From an uncultured Bacteroidota bacterium (GTDB lineage Bacteria > Bacteroidota > Bacteroidia > Flavobacteriales > Flavobacteriaceae): a DNA stretch of 64,000 nt. The stretch is from the NCBI GenBank assembly GCA_902546725.1, contig CACCLB010000005.1, positions 1-64,000 of the forward strand, in the 5' to 3' direction. Position numbers and translations under genes: made by a program. The notes beneath the pieces were generated by a model. It was not told where the DNA came from. It made no database searches and saw nothing but the letters and a program-made list of their open reading frames with translations. Each line of letters starts with the position of its first letter. Within the stretch, counting starts at the first letter, position 1. Below are positions 1 to 6,909 of the stretch, in pieces.

Positions 1-863
1 ATAGTAGTAAAAGCGGCTATTCCAATGATTCCATAAGCAGCTTTACCAAGGTTAGTGGTGTACAGTTTTATTAACTGCTGAGCAAAGGCTCCTCCCTGAG
101 TTGAAAACTCAGTTCCCGATCCGAACATGACTAAGGCGCCTAAGCCTAAAAAACACAAAGCGAGTATAATAGTTGCGATATAGCCAACATTAAAATCGAA
201 CAGACTGTCTTTTATAGAGTTGTTCTTTTGGGTTTTATTTTTTTCAAGAGTCCAAATGGAATGCCAAATGGAAATGTCTAAGGGAGCAGGCATCCAACCC
301 AAGAATGCAATGAGGAATAATAGCCCTGAAGACTCAGGGAATACTTGAGTAAATGAAAGAGGCGTTTCGTTTTTTACAAAGGCCACACTAACTGCCAATA
401 TACTACTTACGGCTAAAACTATCATAATGACCTTGATTAGTTTATCAAGCCATTGATATTTCCCTAATACTAAAATAGCACTACAAGAAAGCGTTATGAC
501 GATACCCCAGATTACAATATTTGATGTTAGACCAAATAAGGTAGCTGCGAGGCCAGCGGTCACTATAGTCACCGCACTTTGTATGGTAAACATGGTTCCC
601 ACATTCAGTATAAAATAGGCCCATAAATAACCTTTTCCCAACTTGTGATACCCGTCTAAAAGAGTTTCACCAGTTGCTTGAGCATAACGAGGACCGTATT
701 GGAAAAAAGGATATTTAAATAAGTTTATCAGTAAAAGAGCCCACACCAACCCCAATCCGAAATCTGCACCTGCTCTAGTGGATTGCACCAAGTGAGAAAC
801 ACCAATGGCTGCTCCAGCAAATAAAAGACCTGGACCTAGTTTGGAAAGTTTAAACTTACTCAC
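1..863 (-). CDS. Nramp-family divalent-metal-transporter-like protein, C-terminus off the window
   Basis: The reading frame starts at GTG 863-861 and stays open to base 1, giving about 287 residues. GTG is the start because an in-frame TAG lies two codons upstream. The product is a multi-pass hydrophobic protein opening with GPGLLFAGAAIG, the Nramp TM1 signature context. The canonical metal-binding DPGN at residues 21-24 is replaced by GVSH, and the TM6 MPH motif reads MPAP (M191). It is therefore Nramp-related, but its substrate cannot be assumed to be Mn2+ or Fe2+. The start overlaps the sigma-factor stop by 8 bases, implying translational coupling. Location is the inner membrane. Confidence 0.8.
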   Translation of the reverse strand, partial: MSKFKLSKLGPGLLFAGAAIGVSHLVQSTRAGADFGLGLVWALLLINLFKYPFFQYGPRYAQATGETLLDGYHKLGKGYLWAYFILNVGTMFTIQSAVTIVTAGLAATLFGLTSNIVIWGIVITLSCSAILVLGKYQWLDKLIKVIMIVLAVSSILAVSVAFVKNETPLSFTQVFPESSGLLFLIAFLGWMPAPLDISIWHSIWTLEKNKTQKNNSIKDSLFDFNVGYIATIILALCFLGLGALVMFGSGTEFSTQGGAFAQQLIKLYTTNLGKAAYGIIGIAAFTT

Positions 864-1404
864 GATCTAATTTATTTGCCAACATTTTTTTTGCTCTAAA
901 AAGCTTTACTCTTACAGTAGAAGCAGGTTCGTTTAAGAAATCTTCAATCTGTTTTAGGGATAAATCGTCAAAATAACGGAGTTTTAATATGGTGCGATAG
1001 TCTTCTTTCAAGGACTTAATTTGCAACAATACAAAATCTAAGTTTTGATCCGAAATCAATAGCTCTTCAGGAGAAAGTTCGTAACTAGAAAGTTCCTTTG
1101 AATCAAAATCAGAGATTTGATCTGTGTTTTCAGCTTGTTTTTTTGAGCTTCTAAACTTATCAATATGATGGTTTTTGGCAATAGTCATTATCCAAGAAAC
1201 AAAGCTTAGTTTTTGATCAAAGCTATCGATTCGATCAAAGGCTTTTGAAAAAGTTTCTAAGGCAAGCTCTTCTGCTTTATTTGTATCAGCCGTTCTGGAC
1301 AGTAAAAAAGCGTATATAGGGTCCCAATATTTATTAAAAAGGGTATTGAAAGCAAGTTGGTCGTTTGCTTTTGCTTTCTGGATAACTTCTTCTTCCCTAT
1401 ACAT
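856..1404 (-). CDS. ECF-type RNA polymerase sigma factor
   Basis: This is an extracytoplasmic-function sigma factor of about 182 residues. Region 2 is visible in AFNTLFNKYWDPIYAFLL and SFVSWIMTIAKNHHIDKFR, which cover the core-binding and -10 recognition helices. Region 4 is LKEDYRTILKLRYFDDLS followed by the helix-turn-helix STVRVKLFRAKK. The frame extends upstream to 1476, but that start would overlap the small membrane protein gene by 56 bases. ATG 1404 leaves a 16-base gap and places region 2 normally. No anti-sigma gene is adjacent; the small cysteine-containing membrane protein upstream is the only candidate partner, which is inference. Confidence 0.9.
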   Translation of the reverse strand: MYREEEVIQKAKANDQLAFNTLFNKYWDPIYAFLLSRTADTNKAEELALETFSKAFDRIDSFDQKLSFVSWIMTIAKNHHIDKFRSSKKQAENTDQISDFDSKELSSYELSPEELLISDQNLDFVLLQIKSLKEDYRTILKLRYFDDLSLKQIEDFLNEPASTVRVKLFRAKKMLANKLDRE

Positions 1405-1420
1405 TAACTCGGCTAGGTTC

Positions 1421-1627
1421 TTAGTTATTGAAAGAGGCAGTGCTCTTACAATCAGTTTCTTCGGGCATTTTACCACACAGCCCGCAGGGTTGGTTATCCT
1501 TATTCAAGAATGGGCTTTGGCTTGCACAAGTACCTGCAAACTCACCTCCTTTTTTAACCCATATTTTAATTGAAATTCCAGCAAAAGCCAAAAAAAGTAG
1601 ACCGAATGTGATTAAAAATAATTCCAT
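1421..1627 (-). CDS. small membrane-anchored cysteine-rich protein
   Basis: The product has 68 residues, with an N-terminal hydrophobic helix (about 2-22) followed by a hydrophilic tail with cysteines at 34, 48, 51 and 60, including CGLC at 48-51. It resembles small proteins annotated 'membrane or secreted protein' that sit beside ECF sigma genes in flavobacteria; that is recollection, not a search. The CxxC plus two further cysteines could bind metal or sense redox state. It is the first gene of a three-gene unit with the sigma factor and the Nramp-like transporter. Function is unknown. Confidence 0.75.
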   Translation of the reverse strand: MELFLITFGLLFLAFAGISIKIWVKKGGEFAGTCASQSPFLNKDNQPCGLCGKMPEETDCKSTASFNN

Positions 1628-1644
1628 AAGATAGATATGAGTTA

Positions 1645-1652
1645 CAAAAATA
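1645..1652 (-). promoter_or_regulatory. candidate -7 box (TATTTTTG) for the sigma/Nramp unit
   Basis: On the minus strand TATTTTTG matches the Bacteroidota -7 consensus TAnnTTTG and lies 17 bases upstream of the ATG at 1627. I see no TTG at the expected -33 spacing, so this is only half a promoter match. Confidence 0.4.
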
Positions 1653-1687
1653 CTAATCTTTATCCTAACCTCCCCTTAACTTAAAAC

Positions 1688-1707
1688 TTGTAGGAAATTA
1701 CCTACAA
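1688..1707. promoter_or_regulatory. 20-bp near-perfect palindrome, candidate operator
   Basis: TTGTAGG-N6-CCTACAA has perfect 7-bp arms and a nearly symmetric AT-rich centre. It lies about 35 bp upstream of the -7 box of the unit that ends in an Nramp-like gene. The size and shape suit a dimeric repressor of the DtxR/MntR or Fur type, but the regulator is not identified. It also lies just outside the left arm of the inverted-repeat element, so an alternative is that it belongs to that element. Confidence 0.4.
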
Positions 1708-1714
1708 ATAAACT

Positions 1715-2395
1715 ACCCCTTAAAACCACTACACAGGAATCTCATCTAAAGGCAATGATATCAATGAGTTAGAAGGGATTTGGATTGTATCCATTTGTGA
1801 AACTAGTTATTGAATCATAAATTTTGATCTAGCTATACTTTATAGTTTATATGCTTTTATGTATGAAATATTATTTCTTAGCCCAAGAGCTAAACTTTTG
1901 AATAATTAATATTTAAAGATTTCTTTAGAATTTCGGCTGCTAACTCAGGAGTAATATCTCTTTGAAGTTCAGCAAACATCTCTTATCCTGCCATAAATTT
2001 TTTAATATCTGCAGATCGTAGTAAAGGTTTATTGGTAATGGAGCATGGAAATCTTAGATATTAAAATAACATAAAAAATGGTTGTAATAAAATCCTATAA
2101 GAAAGAGGATAATTTAAATTAAAACTATTTTGAGAGACTTGATATTTCTCCTTTAAAAATCACACCTCATTCTATTTGTTTATATATTTAATAAAAATCA
2201 TCTTATGCTAAATAAACAAAGCTTGCTGCTGTTGTTGTTTTTTTTGATACTTTCTCAGATGAATGCACAGTTAAAAAAATTAGTTTAATAGAAAAACATT
2301 AAATTCTACACCAATGGATACAATCCAAATCCTTTCTAATCTATTGATATCATTGCCTTAACATAAGATTCCTGTGTAGTGGTTTTAGGGGGGGG
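1715..2395. repeat. approximately 680-bp element bounded by long inverted repeats
   Basis: The left arm (about 1715-1797) and right arm (about 2311-2394) are reverse complements over about 80 bp. The match includes a perfect 22-bp block (1721-1742 with 2366-2387) and a further 55-bp stretch with about 8 mismatches. The left arm ends in CCCC where the right arm has a run of nine G. The 510-bp interior has no intact gene: it holds an orphan signal-peptide ORF near the right arm and short open stretches on both strands that look like decayed coding sequence. The 1628-2427 interval contains nothing else I can support. It could be a non-autonomous mobile element remnant or paired intergenic repeats. 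Confidence 0.75.
2205..2288 (+). pseudogene. orphan signal-peptide ORF, remnant of a secreted protein gene
   Basis: This 27-codon ORF reads as a signal peptide (MLNKQ, a run of Leu/Phe, then ending near NAQ) and then stops after five more residues. NAQ is a typical flavobacterial signal-peptidase I end. Nothing downstream continues the mature protein, because the right inverted-repeat arm begins 22 bases later. It is best read as the 5' stump of a secreted-protein gene truncated by an insertion or deletion. Confidence 0.45.
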
Positions 2396-2427
2396 GTTGT
2401 TTGGTGAAAGGGTTTGCTTTATGAGTT

Positions 2428-2928
2428 TTAAAACAATACTCCCCGAGCACTCCAGACAAAACGGATAAAGTAAAATCCAAAGGCAAGACCTACGATAAAT
2501 TTCAGAAAAACGCCAGATAGAAAGCCGATAAGTGATCCAAATGCGGCATTTAAGGCTCCTTTTTTATTGGTTTTGTTGACAATGAGTTCTCCAAAAAAAG
2601 CACCCAAAAAAGGTCCAATAAGTATTCCAAAAGGACCTAAAAATAAAATTCCCATTACAAGACCAATACTTGCTCCATAAGTACTTCCTTTACTACCACC
2701 AAATTTTTTTGCTCCTACAATAGGTATAAAAATATCCAATAGAAAAATAAATAATGCTATGGAAAAACTGATGATTAGAAAGTCAGTAGAGATGGTAACT
2801 GCTGAGCTAAAGTTTAGTATTAACAATCCTATCCACGAGGTCAACGGACCTGGAATAACAGGTAAAAAGCTACCTGCTATACCGAGTAAAATAAAGAAAG
2901 CTGCGGCACAAATTAAAAAAAGATCCAT
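2428..2928 (-). CDS. DUF456 family membrane protein
   Basis: The product has 166 residues and is almost entirely hydrophobic. The N-terminal helix is followed by GIAGSFLPVIPGPLTSWIGL, the signature start of DUF456. Glycine-rich segments around GILFLGPFGILIGPFLGAFFGE (split here only by eye into two helices) and a hydrophobic C-terminus complete about four to five membrane spans. The length is normal for the family. Function is unknown. It is a single gene, divergent from the lipoprotein-ruvC-hemW unit. Confidence 0.85.
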   Translation of the reverse strand: MDLFLICAAAFFILLGIAGSFLPVIPGPLTSWIGLLILNFSSAVTISTDFLIISFSIALFIFLLDIFIPIVGAKKFGGSKGSTYGASIGLVMGILFLGPFGILIGPFLGAFFGELIVNKTNKKGALNAAFGSLIGFLSGVFLKFIVGLAFGFYFIRFVWSARGVLF

Positions 2929-3016
2929 AAGTACTTGTATTGATTTAGATTTGATAAAGGAGCATTGTAAGGTCCAAAATAAATAAAAATTGTAACTTTA
3001 TTTGATAATTTATCAC

Positions 3017-3514
3017 ATGATTCATTTTTCAAAATACCACCTACGTTTTTTAATGGTTTTATTTTTATTTCAGTTTACAAGCTGCCATTTATTTGAATCA
3101 ACAGCTGTTACAACTAAAGAAATAAATGAGGCTTCCGCTTGGTCTTCACAGGATATTGGTCCAAGTTTTGATTCTTGTGATGAACTTGAGGCAGAGGAAA
3201 TGATGAATTGCTTTCAAGGCGTTATCACTTCTACCATAAGTGACTATCTCAACCAAAACTTACCAGAAGCTAATAGCCAAATTGACGAGGAGTTTTTAGT
3301 ATCCATTATAGTCGATCAGCAAGGGAATATTTCACTTGAGAATGCGGAATATTCAAATGTATTACGCGATGCCCTACCCGATATAGAAACGATTTTATTA
3401 GATGCTATTTACCAACTTCCCCTAGCGAAGCCAGCTGTCAAGTTTAATGTTGGGACCTATGTAGAAACAGAATTTCAATTGCCCATCCGTATTTTAGCTC
3501 AGCAATCAAACTAA
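3017..3514 (+). CDS. hypothetical lipoprotein upstream of ruvC
   Basis: ATG 3017 gives 165 residues; a TTG 15 bases earlier is possible but would only lengthen the n-region. The N-terminus is a lipoprotein signal with the lipidated cysteine at about residue 23 (FTSC). The mature part has CDELEAEEMMNC and a C-terminal region (LVSIIVDQQGNISLENAEYS, then VGTYVETEFQLPIRI) that resembles the TonB C-terminal fold used by many Bacteroidota lipoproteins. This resemblance is weak and unverified. The stop overlaps the ruvC ATG by one base (TAATG), so the two genes are probably co-translated. Confidence 0.7.
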   Translation: MIHFSKYHLRFLMVLFLFQFTSCHLFESTAVTTKEINEASAWSSQDIGPSFDSCDELEAEEMMNCFQGVITSTISDYLNQNLPEANSQIDEEFLVSIIVDQQGNISLENAEYSNVLRDALPDIETILLDAIYQLPLAKPAVKFNVGTYVETEFQLPIRILAQQSN

Positions 3515-4068
3515 TGCAGGAAGAGCAGATCATTTTAGGTGTTGATCCAGGGACCACAATCATGGGGTTTGGATTGATCGCCATTACTCAAAAATCCATG
3601 AGGTTGATTCAAATGCATGAGCTCCATCTTAAGAAATACGACAATCACTTTTTAAAATTACACCACATTTTCAAACGCACCATTGAATTGATAGATGAAT
3701 ATCATCCAGATGAAATGGCACTGGAAGCTCCATTTTTTGGAAAAAATGTCCAGTCCATGCTTAAGTTGGGAAGGGCTCAGGGGGTGGCAATGGCAGCTGG
3801 TTTGTCCAGAGAAATTTCCATCACAGAATATTCTCCAAAAAAAATTAAAATGGCCATCACAGGTAATGGGAATGCATCCAAAGAGCAGGTCGCTAAAATG
3901 CTTCAGCAGATTTTAAAAATCAAAACACTACCCAAAAATTTAGATGCTACTGACGGACTTGCTGCAGCAGTTTGTCATTATTACAATATGGGTAAAAAAA
4001 CCAACGAAAAAAATTATTCAGGTTGGGGGGCTTATGTAAATCAAAATCCCAAAAAAATAAAATCCTAA
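3514..4068 (+). CDS. ruvC: crossover junction endodeoxyribonuclease RuvC
   Basis: RuvC resolves Holliday junctions with RuvAB in the cytoplasm. The product has 184 residues, normal for the family. Acidic active-site positions are visible: D11 in LGVDPGTT, the Glu in MALEAPFFGKN, and the aspartates of LDATDGLAAAVCH near the C-terminus. It starts inside the stop codon of the lipoprotein gene and lies 12 bases upstream of hemW, so the three genes form one unit. Confidence 0.95.
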   Translation: MQEEQIILGVDPGTTIMGFGLIAITQKSMRLIQMHELHLKKYDNHFLKLHHIFKRTIELIDEYHPDEMALEAPFFGKNVQSMLKLGRAQGVAMAAGLSREISITEYSPKKIKMAITGNGNASKEQVAKMLQQILKIKTLPKNLDATDGLAAAVCHYYNMGKKTNEKNYSGWGAYVNQNPKKIKS

Positions 4069-4080
4069 AGGGGTTATTCA

Positions 4081-5205
4081 ATGTCTAATCTCTACTTTCA
4101 TTACCCTTTTTGCAAGCAGGCTTGTCACTATTGCAACTTTCATTTTTCCACCTCTTTAAAAAATAAAGACAGCTTATGGGAGGCCATGAAAAAAGAGTTA
4201 AAACAAAGATCTGATGAGCTAAATTCCCCTATTGAAAGCATCTATTTTGGTGGTGGTTCACCGTCCTTATTAAATTCAGGAGCGATAGAAAATGCGATAG
4301 GCCTGATACATTCGCTAGTTGAGGTAACTTCAAACGTGGAAGTAACCTTAGAAGTTAATCCAGACGATGTGAGTTCTGAATATTTAAAAGGTTTAAAAAC
4401 AGCTGGAGTCAATCGACTCAGTCTAGGAGTTCAGTCATTTTTAGATCGAGATTTAGCGTTGATGAACAGGGCACACAATAGCAAAGATGCACTTAAAGCT
4501 TTGGAACTAGTGTCCACTCATTTTAACAATTATTCCTTGGACCTAATCTATGGAATGCCCTATTCTACACTGACAGAATGGGAGCAAAACCTCAATACAG
4601 CAATGGCGTTTAACCCCCCTCATTTATCCTCCTATGCCCTTACTGTAGAACCCAAAACAGCATTGTACCACCAAGTTCAAAAAGCAGAAGTGCTACTGAT
4701 TCCTGAAGAAGCAGTTCAAGAACAATACCAGTTAATGATCCAAAAATTGGAGGATTTGGGCTATGTCAATTACGAGTTTTCAAATTTTGGGAAGCCTTCT
4801 TTTTTTTCGGTCAACAATCAAAATTACTGGAAAGGCAAGCCCTACCTTGGCATTGGTCCAGCTGCACACAGTTATGACGGCAAGAGCATTCGAAAGTGGA
4901 ATGTATCCAATAATCAGTTATATCTCAAAGCGATTGAAGGGGGTAAGCCCCCTTTAGAGCAGGAGGAACTTACTGTAAAAGACAGATACAATGAATATTT
5001 GATGACTGGTTTAAGAACTATCGAAGGAATTTCTCTGGAATTTGTCAAATCAACATTTGGTCTGCGCTATGCGATGTATCTCGAAGAACAAGCCGCAAGA
5101 CACTTAGAAGGACAGCATTTTTACTGGGATGGCGATCACTTAAAAATATCTAAAAGCGCCAAATTTTTGACTGATGGATTGGCAGCTGATCTCTTTATGG
5201 TTTAG
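4081..5205 (+). CDS. hemW: radical SAM heme chaperone HemW
   Basis: This 374-residue protein belongs to the HemW/HemN-like family. The radical SAM cluster motif is C11-x3-C15-x2-C18 (FCKQACHYCNF), followed by the glycine motif GGGSPSLL. The cysteine found just after CxxxCxxC in true coproporphyrinogen dehydrogenase HemN is not present (CNFHF), which favours HemW, a heme-binding chaperone, over the oxidase. Family members were long annotated as coproporphyrinogen III oxidase. Its end overlaps the convergent dipeptidase gene by 4 bases. Confidence 0.9.
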   Translation: MSNLYFHYPFCKQACHYCNFHFSTSLKNKDSLWEAMKKELKQRSDELNSPIESIYFGGGSPSLLNSGAIENAIGLIHSLVEVTSNVEVTLEVNPDDVSSEYLKGLKTAGVNRLSLGVQSFLDRDLALMNRAHNSKDALKALELVSTHFNNYSLDLIYGMPYSTLTEWEQNLNTAMAFNPPHLSSYALTVEPKTALYHQVQKAEVLLIPEEAVQEQYQLMIQKLEDLGYVNYEFSNFGKPSFFSVNNQNYWKGKPYLGIGPAAHSYDGKSIRKWNVSNNQLYLKAIEGGKPPLEQEELTVKDRYNEYLMTGLRTIEGISLEFVKSTFGLRYAMYLEEQAARHLEGQHFYWDGDHLKISKSAKFLTDGLAADLFMV

Positions 5206-6587
5206 ACTGATTCTTTTTGAAGTCTGATGTAGTGCTCGTAAAATTTTGGTATAGTTTCAATACCCATAAAAAAATTAAAGAGCCCGTAATGTTCGTTTGG
5301 GGAATGAATGGCATCAGAGTCTAAACCAAACCCCATCAAAATTGATTTTACTCCTAATTCATTTTCAAACATGGGTACTATAGGAATACTTCCCCCTCCA
5401 CGACTTGGTATGGGTGCGATACCAAAAGTATCCAAATAAGCTTGGTGCGCCGCCTTGTAAGCTAGGTTTTCCGTTGGGGTAACATAGGCATACCCTCCAT
5501 GATGCGTTTCAATTTCAACTGTCACACCCTCAGGTGCGAGTGATTGAAAATGGGTTGTGAATAATTCACTGATTTCATTCCAGTCTTGATCAGGCACCAA
5601 ACGCATAGAAATTTTTGCATGTGCTTTACTCGGGATAACTGTTTTAGCCCCTTCACCAATATAGCCTCCCCAAATCCCATTGACATCTAAAGTTGGTCGA
5701 ATTGTTCTGCGTTCTTCATTGGAGTAGCCAGCTTCACCTGAGACTTCGTTGATTCCTATAGATCCCTTAAATTCAGCTAAATCAAAAGGCGCTTTGGCCA
5801 TTTCCTCTCTTTCGGTTTTTGAAAGTTCATCAACCCTGTCATAAAAGCCAGGGATGGTCACTCGTTTTTGATCATCGTGTAGTTTAGTAATCATTTCACA
5901 TAGCACATTGATTGGATTGGCAACAGCTCCTCCGTATAACCCAGAATGTAAGTCGCGGTTGGGCCCAGTTACTGTAACTTCCATATAACTCAAACCTCTA
6001 AGACCTGTTGAGATAGAGGGTTGTTCTTTTGAAATCATTCCTGTATCGGAAATCAAAATCACATCGCATTCTAATTTTGATTTATTGTTTTTAACAAACT
6101 CTTCTAGATGGTCGCTTCCAACTTCCTCCTCTCCTTCAATCATAAATTTGATATTACAGCCGAGTAAGCCTTCTTTTTTCATTATTTCAAAAGCCTTAAT
6201 ATGCATAAATAGTTGTCCTTTATCATCACAGGCTCCTCTGGCAAAAACTGCACCATCAGGGTGTATGGAAGTGTTCTTAATCACCGGCTCAAATGGTGGG
6301 CTGTCCCATAATTCAAGTGGGTCTGGGGGCTGTACATCATAATGACCGTAAACCAAAACAGTTGGGAGCTTAGGATCAAGATATTGTTCGCCATACACTA
6401 TAGGATGTCCTTGGGTAGGAATAATTTCTGTATTGGCACAGCCCACTTTATCAAGTGCATTTTTTACCCATTCAGCGGCATTAGCGACCTCTTGGTCAAA
6501 TGCAGGATCTGCACTTACTGATGGTATTTTTAAAAAATTCATCCATTCCTCTAAGTAGCGTTTTTGGTCGTTTGAAAGTGACATCAT
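5202..6587 (-). CDS. M20 family dipeptidase
   Basis: This is a zinc metallopeptidase of the M20A dipeptidase/carnosinase type. Metal-site motifs are present: VYGHYDVQP (first His-x-Asp), GACDDKG (bridging Asp), EGEEEVGS (catalytic Glu pair) and a C-terminal HSPNE histidine. The frame extends to a GTG at 6608, but a TAGCTTTG -7 box occupies 6608-6615 on this strand. The tandem ATGs at 6587 and 6584 are therefore the likely start, giving about 461 residues. No signal peptide is seen, so it is probably cytoplasmic. Confidence 0.9.
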   Translation of the reverse strand: MMSLSNDQKRYLEEWMNFLKIPSVSADPAFDQEVANAAEWVKNALDKVGCANTEIIPTQGHPIVYGEQYLDPKLPTVLVYGHYDVQPPDPLELWDSPPFEPVIKNTSIHPDGAVFARGACDDKGQLFMHIKAFEIMKKEGLLGCNIKFMIEGEEEVGSDHLEEFVKNNKSKLECDVILISDTGMISKEQPSISTGLRGLSYMEVTVTGPNRDLHSGLYGGAVANPINVLCEMITKLHDDQKRVTIPGFYDRVDELSKTEREEMAKAPFDLAEFKGSIGINEVSGEAGYSNEERRTIRPTLDVNGIWGGYIGEGAKTVIPSKAHAKISMRLVPDQDWNEISELFTTHFQSLAPEGVTVEIETHHGGYAYVTPTENLAYKAAHQAYLDTFGIAPIPSRGGGSIPIVPMFENELGVKSILMGFGLDSDAIHSPNEHYGLFNFFMGIETIPKFYEHYIRLQKESV

Positions 6588-6662
6588 AATCGTTCGTTGA
6601 ATAGCCACAAAGCTAACTAATGTATTTTTTTTAGAAGTAGAAAATTAATAGGAAAACTTAAT

Positions 6663-6670
6663 TATATTTG
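6663..6670 (+). promoter_or_regulatory. -7 box (TATATTTG) of the tRNA-Leu gene
   Basis: TATATTTG fits TAnnTTTG exactly and ends 10 bases before the tRNA 5' end, the expected distance for initiation just upstream of the mature tRNA. No clear -33 TTG was found. Confidence 0.55.
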
Positions 6671-6680
6671 TCCTCCTTAA

Positions 6681-6762
6681 GCGGGTGTGGTGAAATTGGT
6701 AGACACGCTAGATTTAGGATCTAGTGCTTCACGGCGTGGGGGTTCGAGTCCCTTCACCCGCA
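6681..6762 (+). tRNA. tRNA-Leu (anticodon UAG)
   Basis: The 7-bp acceptor stem GCGGGTG pairs with CACCCGC at 6755-6761, followed by discriminator A. The D-arm has TGGTAGACACG, the anticodon stem CTAGA/TCTAG encloses loop TTTAGGA with anticodon TAG, there is a short class II variable arm, and the T-arm is GGGGTTCGAGTCCC. CCA is not encoded. Length is 82 nt. Confidence 0.97.
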
Positions 6763-6768
6763 CTCTTA

Positions 6769-6797
6769 AAACCTCAACAGTAGTTGGGGTTTTTTTA
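6769..6797 (+). terminator. rho-independent terminator after tRNA-Leu
   Basis: AAACCTCAAC (6769-6778) pairs with GTTGGGGTTT (6783-6792) around a 4-nt loop with one G-T pair, and is followed by more T residues. It begins 7 bases after the tRNA. Confidence 0.8.
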
Positions 6798-6909
6798 TTT
6801 CTCAGCATATTTTTTTACAAAAACACTATTTCCCAAGTCTTTAGTCAGAGAACTCTAATCTATACTAAATCATTTTAAATTAGTATTTTAACAAAAAATA
6901 AGTTCTAAA

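Noticed and set aside
1405-1476. 24-residue N-terminal extension of the sigma factor
   Set aside because: It would overlap the small membrane protein gene by 56 bases and adds nothing resembling sigma region 2.
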